A stretch of 36,765 nucleotides of DNA from Fredinandcohnia humi (GCF_001439915.1 NZ_LMBW01000003.1:37175-73939), one strand, 5' to 3'; positions 1-8,353 are shown, counted from the first letter of the stretch. Notes: generated from the letters alone by a model not told the origin. Numbers and translations are program-made.

Positions 1-1
1 G

Positions 2-85
2 ATTGCAATCGAAAAGCTTCAAAGTTTACAGCTTGTTGAATTGGAGCGTAATAATAGCTACTCGTTAGCAGGCGACGGTAAGTAA
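2..85 (+). CDS. DUF1659 family small protein, C-terminal fragment
   Basis: This is an open frame entering from the left edge and ending in TAA at 83-85; only the last 27 codons are present. The visible tail ends in LERNNSYSL followed by AGDGK, which resembles the usual C-terminus of Bacillus DUF1659 proteins (about 70-75 residues, function unknown). The DUF2922 gene starts 35 bp downstream, and DUF1659 plus DUF2922 is a common Bacillus pair, so the two are probably co-transcribed. The call rests on the short tail and the neighbour only. Confidence 0.6.
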   Translation: MAIEKLQSLQLVELERNNSYSLAGDGK

Positions 86-120
86 GGTTGAACCAATTTT
101 AAAGAAAGGGGGAATAAAAA

Positions 121-336
121 ATGGCTAAAACACTAGAAATGCAGTTTATTAATCAAGATGGAAAAACAGCAACTGTTACCATTGAGAATCCAAAGGAACC
201 TGTTGATAAAGCGGCGGTTTCCGAAGCAATGGATCTCATTGTGTCATCCAATGTGTTCATCACACCGGGTGGACCGATTATGGAGAAAAAAGGCGCACGT
301 GTTGTCGAGCGCAATGTTGAACCAGTTGAACTTTAA
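121..336 (+). CDS. DUF2922 domain-containing protein
   Basis: This encodes a 71-residue cytosolic protein of unknown function. It has the DUF2922 pattern: an N-terminal beta-strand pair (TLEMQFINQDGKTATVTIENPK), a central helix (VDKAAVSEAMDLIVSSNVF), then TPGG and a basic/acidic tail. Length matches the family, which is usually about 70 residues. A strong AGGGGGA Shine-Dalgarno sequence lies just upstream of the ATG. It follows the DUF1659 gene at 35 bp and is closed by an intrinsic terminator at 345-381. The role of the DUF1659/DUF2922/YvrJ trio is not known. Confidence 0.85.
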   Translation: MAKTLEMQFINQDGKTATVTIENPKEPVDKAAVSEAMDLIVSSNVFITPGGPIMEKKGARVVERNVEPVEL

Positions 337-344
337 TTAGATTG

Positions 345-381
345 GAGCCAGCTCTTCGTTTGGGGAGTTGGCTTTATTTTT
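345..381 (+). terminator. Intrinsic terminator after DUF2922
   Basis: The stem AGCCAGCTC pairs with GAGTTGGCT (one G-T pair) around a short loop and is followed by TTATTTTT. It separates the DUF2922 gene from the YvrJ gene, which therefore probably needs its own promoter. Confidence 0.75.
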
Positions 382-565
382 AACTTTATTCAGAAAAAGA
401 CTGAATAAAGTTAAAAGCCTCCGGCGGATGCCTCAGATTTTTTAGAGGAAACTTTTCGAGCATAAGATCAAAGACTAAGAACGTCACATCCTGTGACAAC
501 GTCTTTGTGACCCACATCGTGTGGGCCTAAAAAAATCGGGCGCAAATACGCCAAGGCGTATTTGA
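381..565 (+). repeat. Compound hairpin repeat element, copy 1
   Basis: The element begins with a perfect 13-bp inverted repeat (TAACTTTATTCAG / CTGAATAAAGTTA, 381-413). It continues with AAGCCTCCGGCGGATGCC, a GAGGAAACTTTTCGAGCA block and AAAAAATCGGGCG, and ends with the perfect hairpin AAATACGCC-aa-GGCGTATTT (544-563). The same ordered blocks recur at 30837-31030. This copy carries about 67 extra bases (463-529) with their own small hairpins (GTCACA/TGTGAC and CCCAC/GTGGG). It lies between DUF2922 and YvrJ and ends directly before the YvrJ ribosome binding site. Confidence 0.8.
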
Positions 566-584
566 TGAGAAAGGAGGAAGTTTG

Positions 585-755
585 GTGGAACAACTATTGC
601 CTTTTATTCAAGAGGTTGGCTTTCCCGTTGTTGTGACACTCTATCTTTTGCATCGGATCGAAACGAAGCTAGATAGTGTCATTGACTCGATTCAAATGCT
701 GCCACAAAGCATGAAGGCCGACCTGCCATATGAAACGAAGAAAAATATATCGTAA
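585..755 (+). CDS. YvrJ family small membrane protein
   Basis: This is a 56-residue protein with the YvrJ family layout: a short N-terminus, one hydrophobic segment (FPVVVTLYLLHRI, about residues 13-25) and a charged amphipathic tail (ETKLDSVIDSIQMLP). It is predicted to be a single-pass membrane peptide of unknown function that often lies beside DUF1659 and DUF2922 genes, as here. AAAGGAGG at 570-577 supports GTG at 585 (7-base gap). A TTG three bases upstream is in frame but too close. It ends at a strong terminator (764-797). Confidence 0.8.
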   Translation: MEQLLPFIQEVGFPVVVTLYLLHRIETKLDSVIDSIQMLPQSMKADLPYETKKNIS

Positions 756-763
756 TCGATTGG

Positions 764-797
764 ACACCTGGCGGGGAATTCGTCGGGTGTTTTTTTA
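764..797 (+). terminator. Intrinsic terminator after YvrJ
   Basis: ACACC (764-768) pairs with GGTGT (786-790), with additional CG pairs inside, followed by seven T residues. On the minus strand no U-run follows, so it serves the plus strand. Confidence 0.8.
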
Positions 798-1178
798 TGG
801 AGCCACCAGTTCCACCTTAATCCGGTCAGGATCCTCGAAATAGACAGCGTAATAGTCTTTTCCACCAGCATAAGGTGTTCGATCGGCATACAAAATGGGA
901 ATCCCTTTCTCCTGAAGCAACTTAGTCACCTCGTCTACATGCTCTTTTGACCGCGCATGAAATGCTAGATGATTCAGCCCAACTCGACAACGATGGTACG
1001 GAACATCCGCAAACCGCTCTTCCACCTGCACAAAAACAAGATAGGTCTCGCCGAGTTTCCAGCTAACTCCAGAATCCCATTCTTGAAATTTTTTGTATCC
1101 CAGTTCCTTTAAAAACCAACCCCAAAATGCATTCGACCTCTCTAAATTTGATACATATATTTCAACATGATGCAGCAT
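795..1178 (-). CDS. VOC family (glyoxalase/bleomycin-resistance fold) protein
   Basis: This encodes a 127-residue cytosolic protein of the vicinal oxygen chelate superfamily. It opens with LHHVEIYVSNLERSNAFW, the usual first beta-alpha unit with a metal-ligand histidine. Near the middle it has VGLNHLAFHARS, the second paired motif with another candidate ligand histidine, and it ends in YYAVYFEDPDRIKVELV, the classic C-terminal strand with a glutamate ligand. These fit a metal-dependent lyase or dioxygenase, but the substrate cannot be told. The start at 1178 is set by GGAGGG seven bases upstream; longer in-frame starts lack a ribosome binding site. It is divergent from the LysM/GH18 gene with only about 75 bp between them. 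Confidence 0.88.
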   Translation of the reverse strand: MLHHVEIYVSNLERSNAFWGWFLKELGYKKFQEWDSGVSWKLGETYLVFVQVEERFADVPYHRCRVGLNHLAFHARSKEHVDEVTKLLQEKGIPILYADRTPYAGGKDYYAVYFEDPDRIKVELVAP

Positions 1179-1253
1179 AGCAATCCCTCCTACGTCCATC
1201 TTAACTAAAAAAGGAATGAATAAAAAGGAAGTTGAGAAACTAAGACGAGATGA

Positions 1254-4200
1254 ATGGAGAATGAGGTGTTCCGTTTGGATATACAGGGTTATAAGCTTTT
1301 GAAGAATAATGATGATTATACACTGGTTGTATTTGTGGAGTCGCAAATGACAGAATTTGGATCGGAGTTTGGCGGACATTTTCAACAGGAAAAAAAGGAC
1401 CTGAATACACAGATTCGCCATCTCGTAAAGGAAAAATTTCCGCACTTGCCGATTAAGGTCGCGAAGGTGTTAGCAGGTTCGATGCTGATTACAACCTTCT
1501 ATTTAGGTGCGCCCGCGCCTAATGTTGGGGCGCAAACGATCAGCGGTCAATCTCAAACAGCGGGTGATCTGTACACCGTAAAAGCAGGGGACACCCTATA
1601 CGGGGTCGCAATGCGTTACAATGTGTCGGTGGATTCGATAAAAAAAATAAATGGGCTTACGTCAAATATGCTGTTTGTTGGTCAACAATTGAGATTGCCA
1701 TTTTTTACATATACTGTGAGCTCAGGTGATACGCTTTACAGCATTGCAAAGCGTTATAACGTGACGGTCGACCAAATCCGCACAACCAACAATCTAAAAA
1801 CGGATATGCTAATGATTGGCCAAAAATTACGGATTCCACAGCTACAGGCGGCAAGTACGCCAAAGCCTGTGGAGGAAACAGTGGCTACACCGGCGCCTAA
1901 ACCGGTACAGTCAACTTCTACTTATACGGTTGTTGCGGGTGATACTTTGTATGGGATTTCCACAAAATTCGGCACGACAGTGGATCAGGTTAAGGCCCTC
2001 AACAACCTGACGTCAAATGTGCTGAACATTGGGCAGGTGCTAAAGATTCCAGGAAACGGTACAGTGACTGAGCCGACAAAGCCAGCTCCGACACCAATAA
2101 CGCCAGTGCCCGCACCAACGCCAGCGCCGACCACGACAAATTATACGGTTGTTGCGGGAGACACTTTATATAATATTTCGAAACGCTTTGGCACGCCTGT
2201 TGATGCAATTCAAGCTGCGAACAATTTAACAACAACGAATTTATGGATTGGACAAGTGCTGATGATTCCTGGAAAGGCGACTGTGCCTGTTTCTCCGACT
2301 ATCCCAAAGGAACCGGTGACACCGGAAGAACCAACACCCGTTAACCTGGAAGCACCAACTTTGGTTCATACACAGATCATCAATAGCCAATCAGCTGCAG
2401 CCTATCCGGTTAGAGGAACGGCGGAGCCAGCATCGCGTGTGCAAATTGTATTTTTTGATGGAGTAAACGCACCGATAACGACCGAAGTTCTTGCAAATGA
2501 AAAAGGAGAATTTAATGCGTTTGTGAATCTCCGAACATTGCGGGACGGTCCAATCTCGATTACGACGAAAGCCGTTGATTCGTCCGGAAACGAAAGCGGC
2601 ATGACGAAGCTGACGGTGAAAAAGGATACCACAGTTGAGGCGCCCATTTTTCAGGAATTTCAAGACATTACCGGTAAGAATGCAGCTAATTATACGTTCG
2701 CGGGAACAGCTGCGCCAAATGCAACAATTCGCATTCGCGCGACAGATGGTGTTCATCCAGCCGTGGAAACGGTAATTTCGACGAACGAAAACGGAGCATT
2801 CCAGACGGCCCTAAATCTATCCGGATTGAATGACGGGGCGATCACAATTACCGCAATCACAATAGATGGTGCTCAAAATAGCTCCACACCGGCACAAGTC
2901 TCCGTGACGAAGGACACAATCGTGGGTGAGCCTGTCCTTGAGATGAAGCAACCGGTCACTGCACAAAATGCCAGCGGCTACAACCTTTTCGGAATGGCAG
3001 ACCAAGACGCAACCGTACATATTGTCTTATCAGATGGGGTAAATCCCGAAATTACGGTGGAAACTGTTGCGAACGAAAGGGGTGAGTTCCGCACGAATGT
3101 TGATCTTCGCACCTTGAATGACGGGGAAATTATAGTCACAGCAAGTGCAATCGACGAACACGGAAATCAAAGTGGAGTCGAGCATACAGCCCTCATCAAG
3201 GAAACAACCCTTGCGCCACCAGCCATTAGCAATACGAAAATCATCAACAGTAACACGGCAACAAGCTATCACATTTTCGGAAAGGCACAGCCAGGTACAA
3301 CCGTTGATATTACAGTATCAGATGGAGTGAATCCAGATCTCATCACATCAACAACAGCTAATCAAAATGGGGAGTACAATATCGCGATTGATGTAAGCGC
3401 GCTGTTGGATACGAACCTAACAATCACGGCGTTCCAAACGAGCGCAGCCGGCATCACAAGCAATGTCAGTAACATAACGATTGAAAAAGACACAAAGGCG
3501 CCGACTGCACCGATTTTTCAAAACAACGATTTTATTACCGGTAATAATCAATCGAGCTATGAGCTAATCGGAAAAGCTGAGGCTAACACGGAGCTTCGGA
3601 TTCGCATTTTTAATAGAAATGGGCAGGAACAGATGGCGACTGCAACCACAAATGAAGATGGCGAATACCGTGTTCCGGTTGATTTAACAGCTTTTTTAGA
3701 TGGCGATTTATCATTTGAATTGACCCAGGTTGACCGGGCGGGCAATGTGAGCCCAGCCGTAACTAAAACGTTGATCAAGGATACGGTGGGGCCAAACACA
3801 ATTCAGCTGGAAACACCGCTGCCGATTTTTTCGGATAATGTTTTGGTTTACCCAATTCGCGGTGTCGTCGAACCACATAGTACAGTTGTGATCGACATTT
3901 CAGATGGTGTCAATATGGTCACGAAAACGGTTGAAACAGGTGACGACGGCAGGTTTGAGGAAATTTTTGACCTAGGTATGTTAAAAGATGGCGAACTGAC
4001 AGTCACATTCCGTGCCACCGATAATGCTGGAAACGTTGGAGAAACACGTTCCTTTACGCTTGAAAAAGATACAACGGCACCGGTTGGGGTGGTGACGAAT
4101 CAGTCTACTTATGTGAACCGTAGCAACCAGTCCAATTTTACAGTTACGGGCTCAAGCGTGGAAGAAGGTGCGATCGTTGAGATGGTCGTTAGTGATGGCA

Positions 4201-6302
4201 CGACAACGGTGAGGCAAACAGCCCAGGTTGTAAACGGAACGTTTGCGGCCAATTTTAATCTGTCAGGGCTGAAGGATGGAACGTTGACCTTTGAAGCGCG
4301 GCAAACAGATCGAGTTGGAAATCGAAGTATTGCGGAGGCGTTGACAATTGTGAAGGATACAGTTGTTGAAAATGCAGTTGCAACGAAAAATGGTTTCCGC
4401 TATGAAAACCTGCAATATATTTATACGGTGATTGGTACGGCAGAGGCGAACGCTAAGGTTGAGGTTTCTCTTTTTGATGCTGATAAAAATGTGCTCGTAA
4501 CGCGAATTGCGAATGCGGATGCAATAGGATTTTATTCAGTCGATGTGTATGTGGACAAGGCCTCCAAGGTTGCATCAGCATCTGTTACGCAAACAGATGT
4601 AGCTGGAAATACGAGTGGGGCCACCAATGTTTCGTTAAGCACGTACACGGTTGCCCAGGGCGACACCTTGTATGCTGTGGCGAAGCGCTACAACACGACA
4701 GTCGATTCATTAATGTCGCTCAATAATTTGACGAGTGATGTGCTTCAGCCGAACCAAACATTGCGCCTGCCTATTACGGCGAGCGAGGTTGTCAATCTCG
4801 GGTATATGTACTTTGGAAACACGAAGCAATATGTGGATACCGTGAATTCGACAGGGCATGCGGTGAACATTGTGGCACCAAGCTATTTTGATATCAATAC
4901 GGACGGAACGCTGAAGCTCACCTACCAGGTCGACCCGAATTTTATCGAAACAATGCACAGACAAGGAATTCGTGTTGTTCCATTTTTAAGTAATCACTGG
5001 AACCGTGATGTCGGTCGGGCGATGCTAGCGAACAAGGAGCTTGCGGCCCAGCAAATTGCCGATGCTATCGCACGCTATAACCTTGATGGAGTCAATGTCG
5101 ATATTGAAAATGTGACCGATGCTGACCGCGCAAACTATACGGAATTTGTTCGGTTGTTGCGTGAAAAAATACCGCCGACGAAGGAAGTTTCCGTTGCGGT
5201 TGCGGCAAATCCGAATGGCTGGATGGCAGGCTGGCATGGATCGTACGACTACACTAATCTTGCGAAATATGCGGATTATCTCATGATTATGGCGTACGAT
5301 GAAAGTTATCAGGGCGGTGATCCTGGTTCGGTCGCAAGCTATTCGTGGGTTGAAAAATCCATTCAGTATGCGCTAAAGCAGGATGTCGCACCAGATAAGA
5401 TTGTCCTTGGAATCGCACATTTTGGCCGTTATTGGATCGAAGGACAAAGCAATGGCGGCTTTGGAATTTCCAACACGCTGGTCCAGACCTTAATTGACCG
5501 CTATAACGGAACCGTTGTGTTTGATGAGGTAAGCAAAACGCCAAAAGCAACGATCACGATAAAGGCTGGCGACCCGGTAACCTTTGTAAATGGGGCCTCG
5601 CTTTCACCGGGCACCTACACGATTTGGTTTGAAAATGACGAATCGATTCAGGCGAAGCTTGGACTTGTCGGCAAATACAATATTCGCGGTGTTGGCAACT
5701 GGAGCGTCGGCCAGGAAAATAGAAGCGTCTGGAACCGCTACACGACCACATTGCCAAACACCGTTCCAGTTGTGTCGCCCGTATATACCGGCCCTGTTCA
5801 AAACTATAAAATGTACACGGTTGCTGCAGGCGATACGCTATGGGGGATTGCCAACCGAAACGATACAACGGTTAGTGGGGTGAAGGAGGCAAACGGTCTA
5901 ATATCGGATTCGTTATTTGTCGGACAGGTATTGCGGATTCCGACGGATGTCGTTACAGCACCGGCTCCACCTCCACCAACGACTGGGACTGTGGGCACGA
6001 CCACACCAGCGTATACAGCGAATTATACAGTTGTAGCGGGCGATACACTCACGGCAATTGCTACTAAAAATGACACAACCGTGACGGCTCTAAAAAGTGC
6101 CAACAACTTAACATCGGACATGATTTATGTCGGGCAAGTTTTAAAGGTCCCTACAAACGTTGTGGTCTATACAGTTGCATCCGGTGACACCTTATACGGA
6201 ATTGCCAAGCGGTATAATACCACCGTTGCCGACATAAAAACGGCGAACAACTTAACGAGTGACATCCTTAGTATCGGTCAAACGTTGAAGATACTGGTTT
6301 AG
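1254..6302 (+). CDS. Giant secreted LysM / Ig-like repeat / GH18 cell-wall protein
   Basis: This 1,682-residue protein is probably exported and wall-bound. A hydrophobic segment at about residues 66-93 (KVLAGSMLITTFYLGAPAP) follows an unusually long 65-residue N-terminus. Four LysM domains begin near residues 107, 153, 224 and 297. Eight Ig-like repeats of about 95 residues follow (DGVNP..., GEF, DG-ITI, AGN, KDT motifs). A fifth LysM starts near 1131, a GH18 catalytic domain of the YaaH type spans about 1179-1503, and three more LysM domains start near 1521, 1591 and 1639. The GH18 active-site strand is DGVNVDIE, with E1285 as the candidate acid. LysM binds GlcNAc-containing glycan, so a peptidoglycan N-acetylglucosaminidase role is inferred. 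The start is uncertain: ATG 1254 has a weak ribosome binding site, and GTG 1266 sits five bases after GGAGA. Confidence 0.88.
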   Translation: MENEVFRLDIQGYKLLKNNDDYTLVVFVESQMTEFGSEFGGHFQQEKKDLNTQIRHLVKEKFPHLPIKVAKVLAGSMLITTFYLGAPAPNVGAQTISGQSQTAGDLYTVKAGDTLYGVAMRYNVSVDSIKKINGLTSNMLFVGQQLRLPFFTYTVSSGDTLYSIAKRYNVTVDQIRTTNNLKTDMLMIGQKLRIPQLQAASTPKPVEETVATPAPKPVQSTSTYTVVAGDTLYGISTKFGTTVDQVKALNNLTSNVLNIGQVLKIPGNGTVTEPTKPAPTPITPVPAPTPAPTTTNYTVVAGDTLYNISKRFGTPVDAIQAANNLTTTNLWIGQVLMIPGKATVPVSPTIPKEPVTPEEPTPVNLEAPTLVHTQIINSQSAAAYPVRGTAEPASRVQIVFFDGVNAPITTEVLANEKGEFNAFVNLRTLRDGPISITTKAVDSSGNESGMTKLTVKKDTTVEAPIFQEFQDITGKNAANYTFAGTAAPNATIRIRATDGVHPAVETVISTNENGAFQTALNLSGLNDGAITITAITIDGAQNSSTPAQVSVTKDTIVGEPVLEMKQPVTAQNASGYNLFGMADQDATVHIVLSDGVNPEITVETVANERGEFRTNVDLRTLNDGEIIVTASAIDEHGNQSGVEHTALIKETTLAPPAISNTKIINSNTATSYHIFGKAQPGTTVDITVSDGVNPDLITSTTANQNGEYNIAIDVSALLDTNLTITAFQTSAAGITSNVSNITIEKDTKAPTAPIFQNNDFITGNNQSSYELIGKAEANTELRIRIFNRNGQEQMATATTNEDGEYRVPVDLTAFLDGDLSFELTQVDRAGNVSPAVTKTLIKDTVGPNTIQLETPLPIFSDNVLVYPIRGVVEPHSTVVIDISDGVNMVTKTVETGDDGRFEEIFDLGMLKDGELTVTFRATDNAGNVGETRSFTLEKDTTAPVGVVTNQSTYVNRSNQSNFTVTGSSVEEGAIVEMVVSDGTTTVRQTAQVVNGTFAANFNLSGLKDGTLTFEARQTDRVGNRSIAEALTIVKDTVVENAVATKNGFRYENLQYIYTVIGTAEANAKVEVSLFDADKNVLVTRIANADAIGFYSVDVYVDKASKVASASVTQTDVAGNTSGATNVSLSTYTVAQGDTLYAVAKRYNTTVDSLMSLNNLTSDVLQPNQTLRLPITASEVVNLGYMYFGNTKQYVDTVNSTGHAVNIVAPSYFDINTDGTLKLTYQVDPNFIETMHRQGIRVVPFLSNHWNRDVGRAMLANKELAAQQIADAIARYNLDGVNVDIENVTDADRANYTEFVRLLREKIPPTKEVSVAVAANPNGWMAGWHGSYDYTNLAKYADYLMIMAYDESYQGGDPGSVASYSWVEKSIQYALKQDVAPDKIVLGIAHFGRYWIEGQSNGGFGISNTLVQTLIDRYNGTVVFDEVSKTPKATITIKAGDPVTFVNGASLSPGTYTIWFENDESIQAKLGLVGKYNIRGVGNWSVGQENRSVWNRYTTTLPNTVPVVSPVYTGPVQNYKMYTVAAGDTLWGIANRNDTTVSGVKEANGLISDSLFVGQVLRIPTDVVTAPAPPPPTTGTVGTTTPAYTANYTVVAGDTLTAIATKNDTTVTALKSANNLTSDMIYVGQVLKVPTNVVVYTVASGDTLYGIAKRYNTTVADIKTANNLTSDILSIGQTLKILV

Positions 6303-6311
6303 GTGAATGCG

Positions 6312-6345
6312 AACCCGAATGCCTGTGGTGGGTATTTGGGTTTTG
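6312..6345 (+). terminator. Probable terminator after the LysM/GH18 gene
   Basis: ACCCGAATGCC (6313-6323) pairs along 11 positions (two G-T) with GGTATTTGGGT (6331-6341), followed by only a short TTTT. The stem is strong and the U-tract weak. Confidence 0.5.
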
Positions 6346-6376
6346 CTATCGGTTATGCTGTAAAATTTTGTGTGGG

Positions 6377-6996
6377 GCGAGGCAATTCTGTGTTGTGCCG
6401 ACGCAATTAGGTGCGTGGAGGTGCAAATCCGTGGGTTCCGACGCAAAAATGTGTGAGTCGACGCAAATAACTGTAAAACAATGCAAAAAAGTATGAAGTG
6501 ACTCAAATAAGCGTGAGGCGGCGCAAATATGTGAGAATCGACGCAAATAAGCGAGAATCGACGCAAAAATGTGTGAAGATGACGCAAAAAAGTGTGAGTC
6601 GACGCAAATATCTGTGAAGTGACGCAAATATGTGAGAATCGACGCAAATATCCGTGAGTCGACGCAAATATCTGTGAAGTGACGCAAATATGTGAGAATC
6701 GACGCAAATATCCGTGAAGTGACGCAAATAAGCGTGAGTCGGCGCAAATATCCGTGAAACGTCGCAAATAAGCGTGAGGCGGCGCAAATATGTGAGAATC
6801 GACGCAAATAAGCGAGAATCGACGCAAAAATGTGTGAGGATGACGCAAAAAAGTCTGAGTCGATGCAAATATCTGTGAATCGACGCAAATATCCGTGAAC
6901 CGACGCAAAAAAGTGTGGGGCCACGCAAATATCCATGAAAGCGGCGCAAATATCTGTGATCCGACGCAGATCTGTGTGCCACCGACGCAATTCCCT
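6377..6996 (+). repeat. Array 1 of the 20-bp GACGCAAATA repeat (about 31 units)
   Basis: Between the LysM/GH18 gene and the SEC-C gene the sequence is an almost uninterrupted series of about 31 units of 20 bp (occasionally 19-21). Each has a conserved core CGACGCAAATA followed by a variable 9-base linker such as TCTGTGAAG, TGTGAGAAT, AGCGTGAGT or TCCGTGAGT. Units at both ends are more degraded. Because no unit variant contains a stop on the reverse strand, all three minus frames stay open here and read as the same degenerate peptide; I treat these as repeat artefacts, not genes. No promoter or ribosome binding site supports translation. Confidence 0.9.
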
Positions 6997-7090
6997 ACGT
7001 GGCCCCGAAAACCAAATCCCAACTCAACCAAAATATCGTCAATAGCACGCAATTATGGTCGATATACTCACTCCGCCTTCCGAAAAATTA

Positions 7091-7099
7091 TGATATGAT
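7091..7099 (+). promoter_or_regulatory. Extended -10 promoter of the SEC-C gene
   Basis: TGATATGAT contains TG (7091-7092), one base, then TATGAT (7094-7099), a good extended -10 element. No convincing -35 lies 17 bp upstream. The predicted transcript starts about 7106, leaving a leader of under 30 bases, just downstream of repeat array 1. Confidence 0.5.
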
Positions 7100-7133
7100 A
7101 GAGTCAAAGTTAAAGAGAAGGGTAATGATTGTC

Positions 7134-8213
7134 ATGAAGGTTATTGGACGGAACGACCAATGCATCTGTGGAAGTGGAAAGAAGTATAAAAAGTGCTGCG
7201 GTCGGTCTACGGTCGTTTCAATCGATCAAGTCGTGGAAAACGAGCTGAACGATATCCAGCATGATATGTTTCAGTATGCAATTCATATGTATGAAGAGTT
7301 TTTAGATGACATTTTGGATGAATATGCGGATATTTTCGAAGAGCTCCCAGATGATGCGTACGATTTATTTTCATTCTTTTCACGAGTTTGGGTGATTAGC
7401 TCGATTCCGACTGATGAGAAGACCATTTTAGAGGAGTATGTCGATATCTATGGTCCGAAATGCAGCCGCCCGCGTACACGCGATCTTTTACAGAAATGGA
7501 AGGCAGCGCGTCCATCTGCCTACACGGTGACTGAGGTTGATGAGCAGAGAACCTATATGACGGTCCGTGACATTTTTACAGAAGACGAGCACCGCGTGCG
7601 GATTTATGAAACGGAGACGGGTGTGGAGGCAGGTTATTTTGTGTTCGGTACACTGTTGCCTGCTGGGGCGAACGCCATCTTTTTCCCGACATTTCTTGAG
7701 TTGCCAACGGAATTTGCAGGGGATATGCGAAAAATGATTCTTGACCTCTTTGAAAAAAGTGATGAGGACAATCCGATTGATTTTATGTCACATGAATTTA
7801 TCGATGTTTTCATGGCTTTTATGTTCGGAAAAGAGGCCGTAACGGCAGATGATTACGAGTGGAAGACTCCAAAACAACAGGAAGTAGCCGAAATGTTTCA
7901 GGTGCGGATGAAGGAATATGATTACGACGAAGAGATTGTTGGGATTGGGCTTTCATTGTGGCATAAATATTGTGAGCGTAAAAATCCGAGGATTATCAAA
8001 ACGGGAGTATATGAAGCGGCATTGGTGTATATGGTTGAACAAATATTTCCGTATGGCGGCATTTCCACTCAGGAAGAGCTAGCGGAGGAATATGACGTGT
8101 CATCGGGTAGTATTTCGGCAAAATTTAAGGAACTCGAAAAAGTCCTTGAAGAAGAAATTGCAAATTACGAGGAACTGATCGAGGATACTGAGTTTGATGA
8201 TTACCTCTTTTAG
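7134..8213 (+). CDS. SEC-C motif protein with C-terminal HTH-like segment
   Basis: This 359-residue acidic cytosolic protein has an N-terminal SEC-C zinc motif, [19 protein letters not shown], with ligands C10, C12, C21 and C22. SEC-C motifs bind zinc and, in SecA, contact SecB or the ribosome; in other proteins the partner is unknown. The middle is rich in Asp and Glu with no family I recognise. Near the C-terminus ISTQEELAEEYDVSSGSISAKF looks like a helix-turn-helix. ATG 7134 is preferred because GAAGGG ends 11 bases before it. ATG 7125 is in frame but only two bases from that site. It stands alone between array 1 and a strong terminator. Confidence 0.75.
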   Translation: MKVIGRNDQCICGSGKKYKKCCGRSTVVSIDQVVENELNDIQHDMFQYAIHMYEEFLDDILDEYADIFEELPDDAYDLFSFFSRVWVISSIPTDEKTILEEYVDIYGPKCSRPRTRDLLQKWKAARPSAYTVTEVDEQRTYMTVRDIFTEDEHRVRIYETETGVEAGYFVFGTLLPAGANAIFFPTFLELPTEFAGDMRKMILDLFEKSDEDNPIDFMSHEFIDVFMAFMFGKEAVTADDYEWKTPKQQEVAEMFQVRMKEYDYDEEIVGIGLSLWHKYCERKNPRIIKTGVYEAALVYMVEQIFPYGGISTQEELAEEYDVSSGSISAKFKELEKVLEEEIANYEELIEDTEFDDYLF

Positions 8214-8228
8214 GATGATGATGAAAAA

Positions 8229-8261
8229 AAAAACAACCCATTGCTGGGTTGTTTTTTTTTT
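8229..8261 (+). terminator. Strong intrinsic terminator after the SEC-C gene
   Basis: ACAACCCA-ttgc-TGGGTTGT is a perfect stem with a four-base loop, preceded by an A-run and followed by nine or more T residues. Confidence 0.9.
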
Positions 8262-8308
8262 GATATCCAAAACAAAATAGTGAAAAGAGAGAAAATTTTA
8301 AAAAAAGA

Positions 8309-8338
8309 TTGTAAAGTGTAACAATTCTGTGATAGCAT
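8309..8338 (+). promoter_or_regulatory. Predicted promoter of the sugar-acid operon
   Basis: TTGTAA (8309-8314) is followed after 18 bp by TAGCAT (8333-8338), with an extended TG at 8330-8331. The predicted start near 8345 falls inside the palindrome at 8338-8353. The -10 match is modest. Confidence 0.4.
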
Positions 8339-8353
8339 ACTTGTATACAAGTA
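8338..8353. promoter_or_regulatory. GntR-type operator palindrome upstream of dlgD
   Basis: TACTTGTATACAAGTA is a perfect 16-bp palindrome. Its core CTTGTATACAAG has the shape of sites bound by FadR/FCD GntR regulators. A close relative, ACTTGTCGACAAGT, lies at 17818-17831 beside the GntR gene of this cluster. It overlaps the predicted transcription start of dlgD, as expected for a repressor site. A looser half-site (TTACTTGTATGAG) follows at about 8415. Confidence 0.7.

Noticed and set aside
1179-1445. Longer N-terminus for the VOC gene
   Set aside because: The extension reads through the start of the divergent LysM/GH18 gene and has no VOC similarity; GGAGGG fixes the start at 1178.
5590-5883. 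Open frames inside the LysM/GH18 gene on both strands
   Set aside because: They are shadows of the main coding frame, which carries recognisable domains throughout.
6252-7052. Long open frames on the minus strand across array 1 (up to about 266 codons) with ICVDS.IFAS-type repeats
   Set aside because: The 20-bp repeat has no stop on the reverse strand, so all three frames stay open and encode the same degenerate string. There is no ribosome binding site, and the unit length is not a multiple of three.
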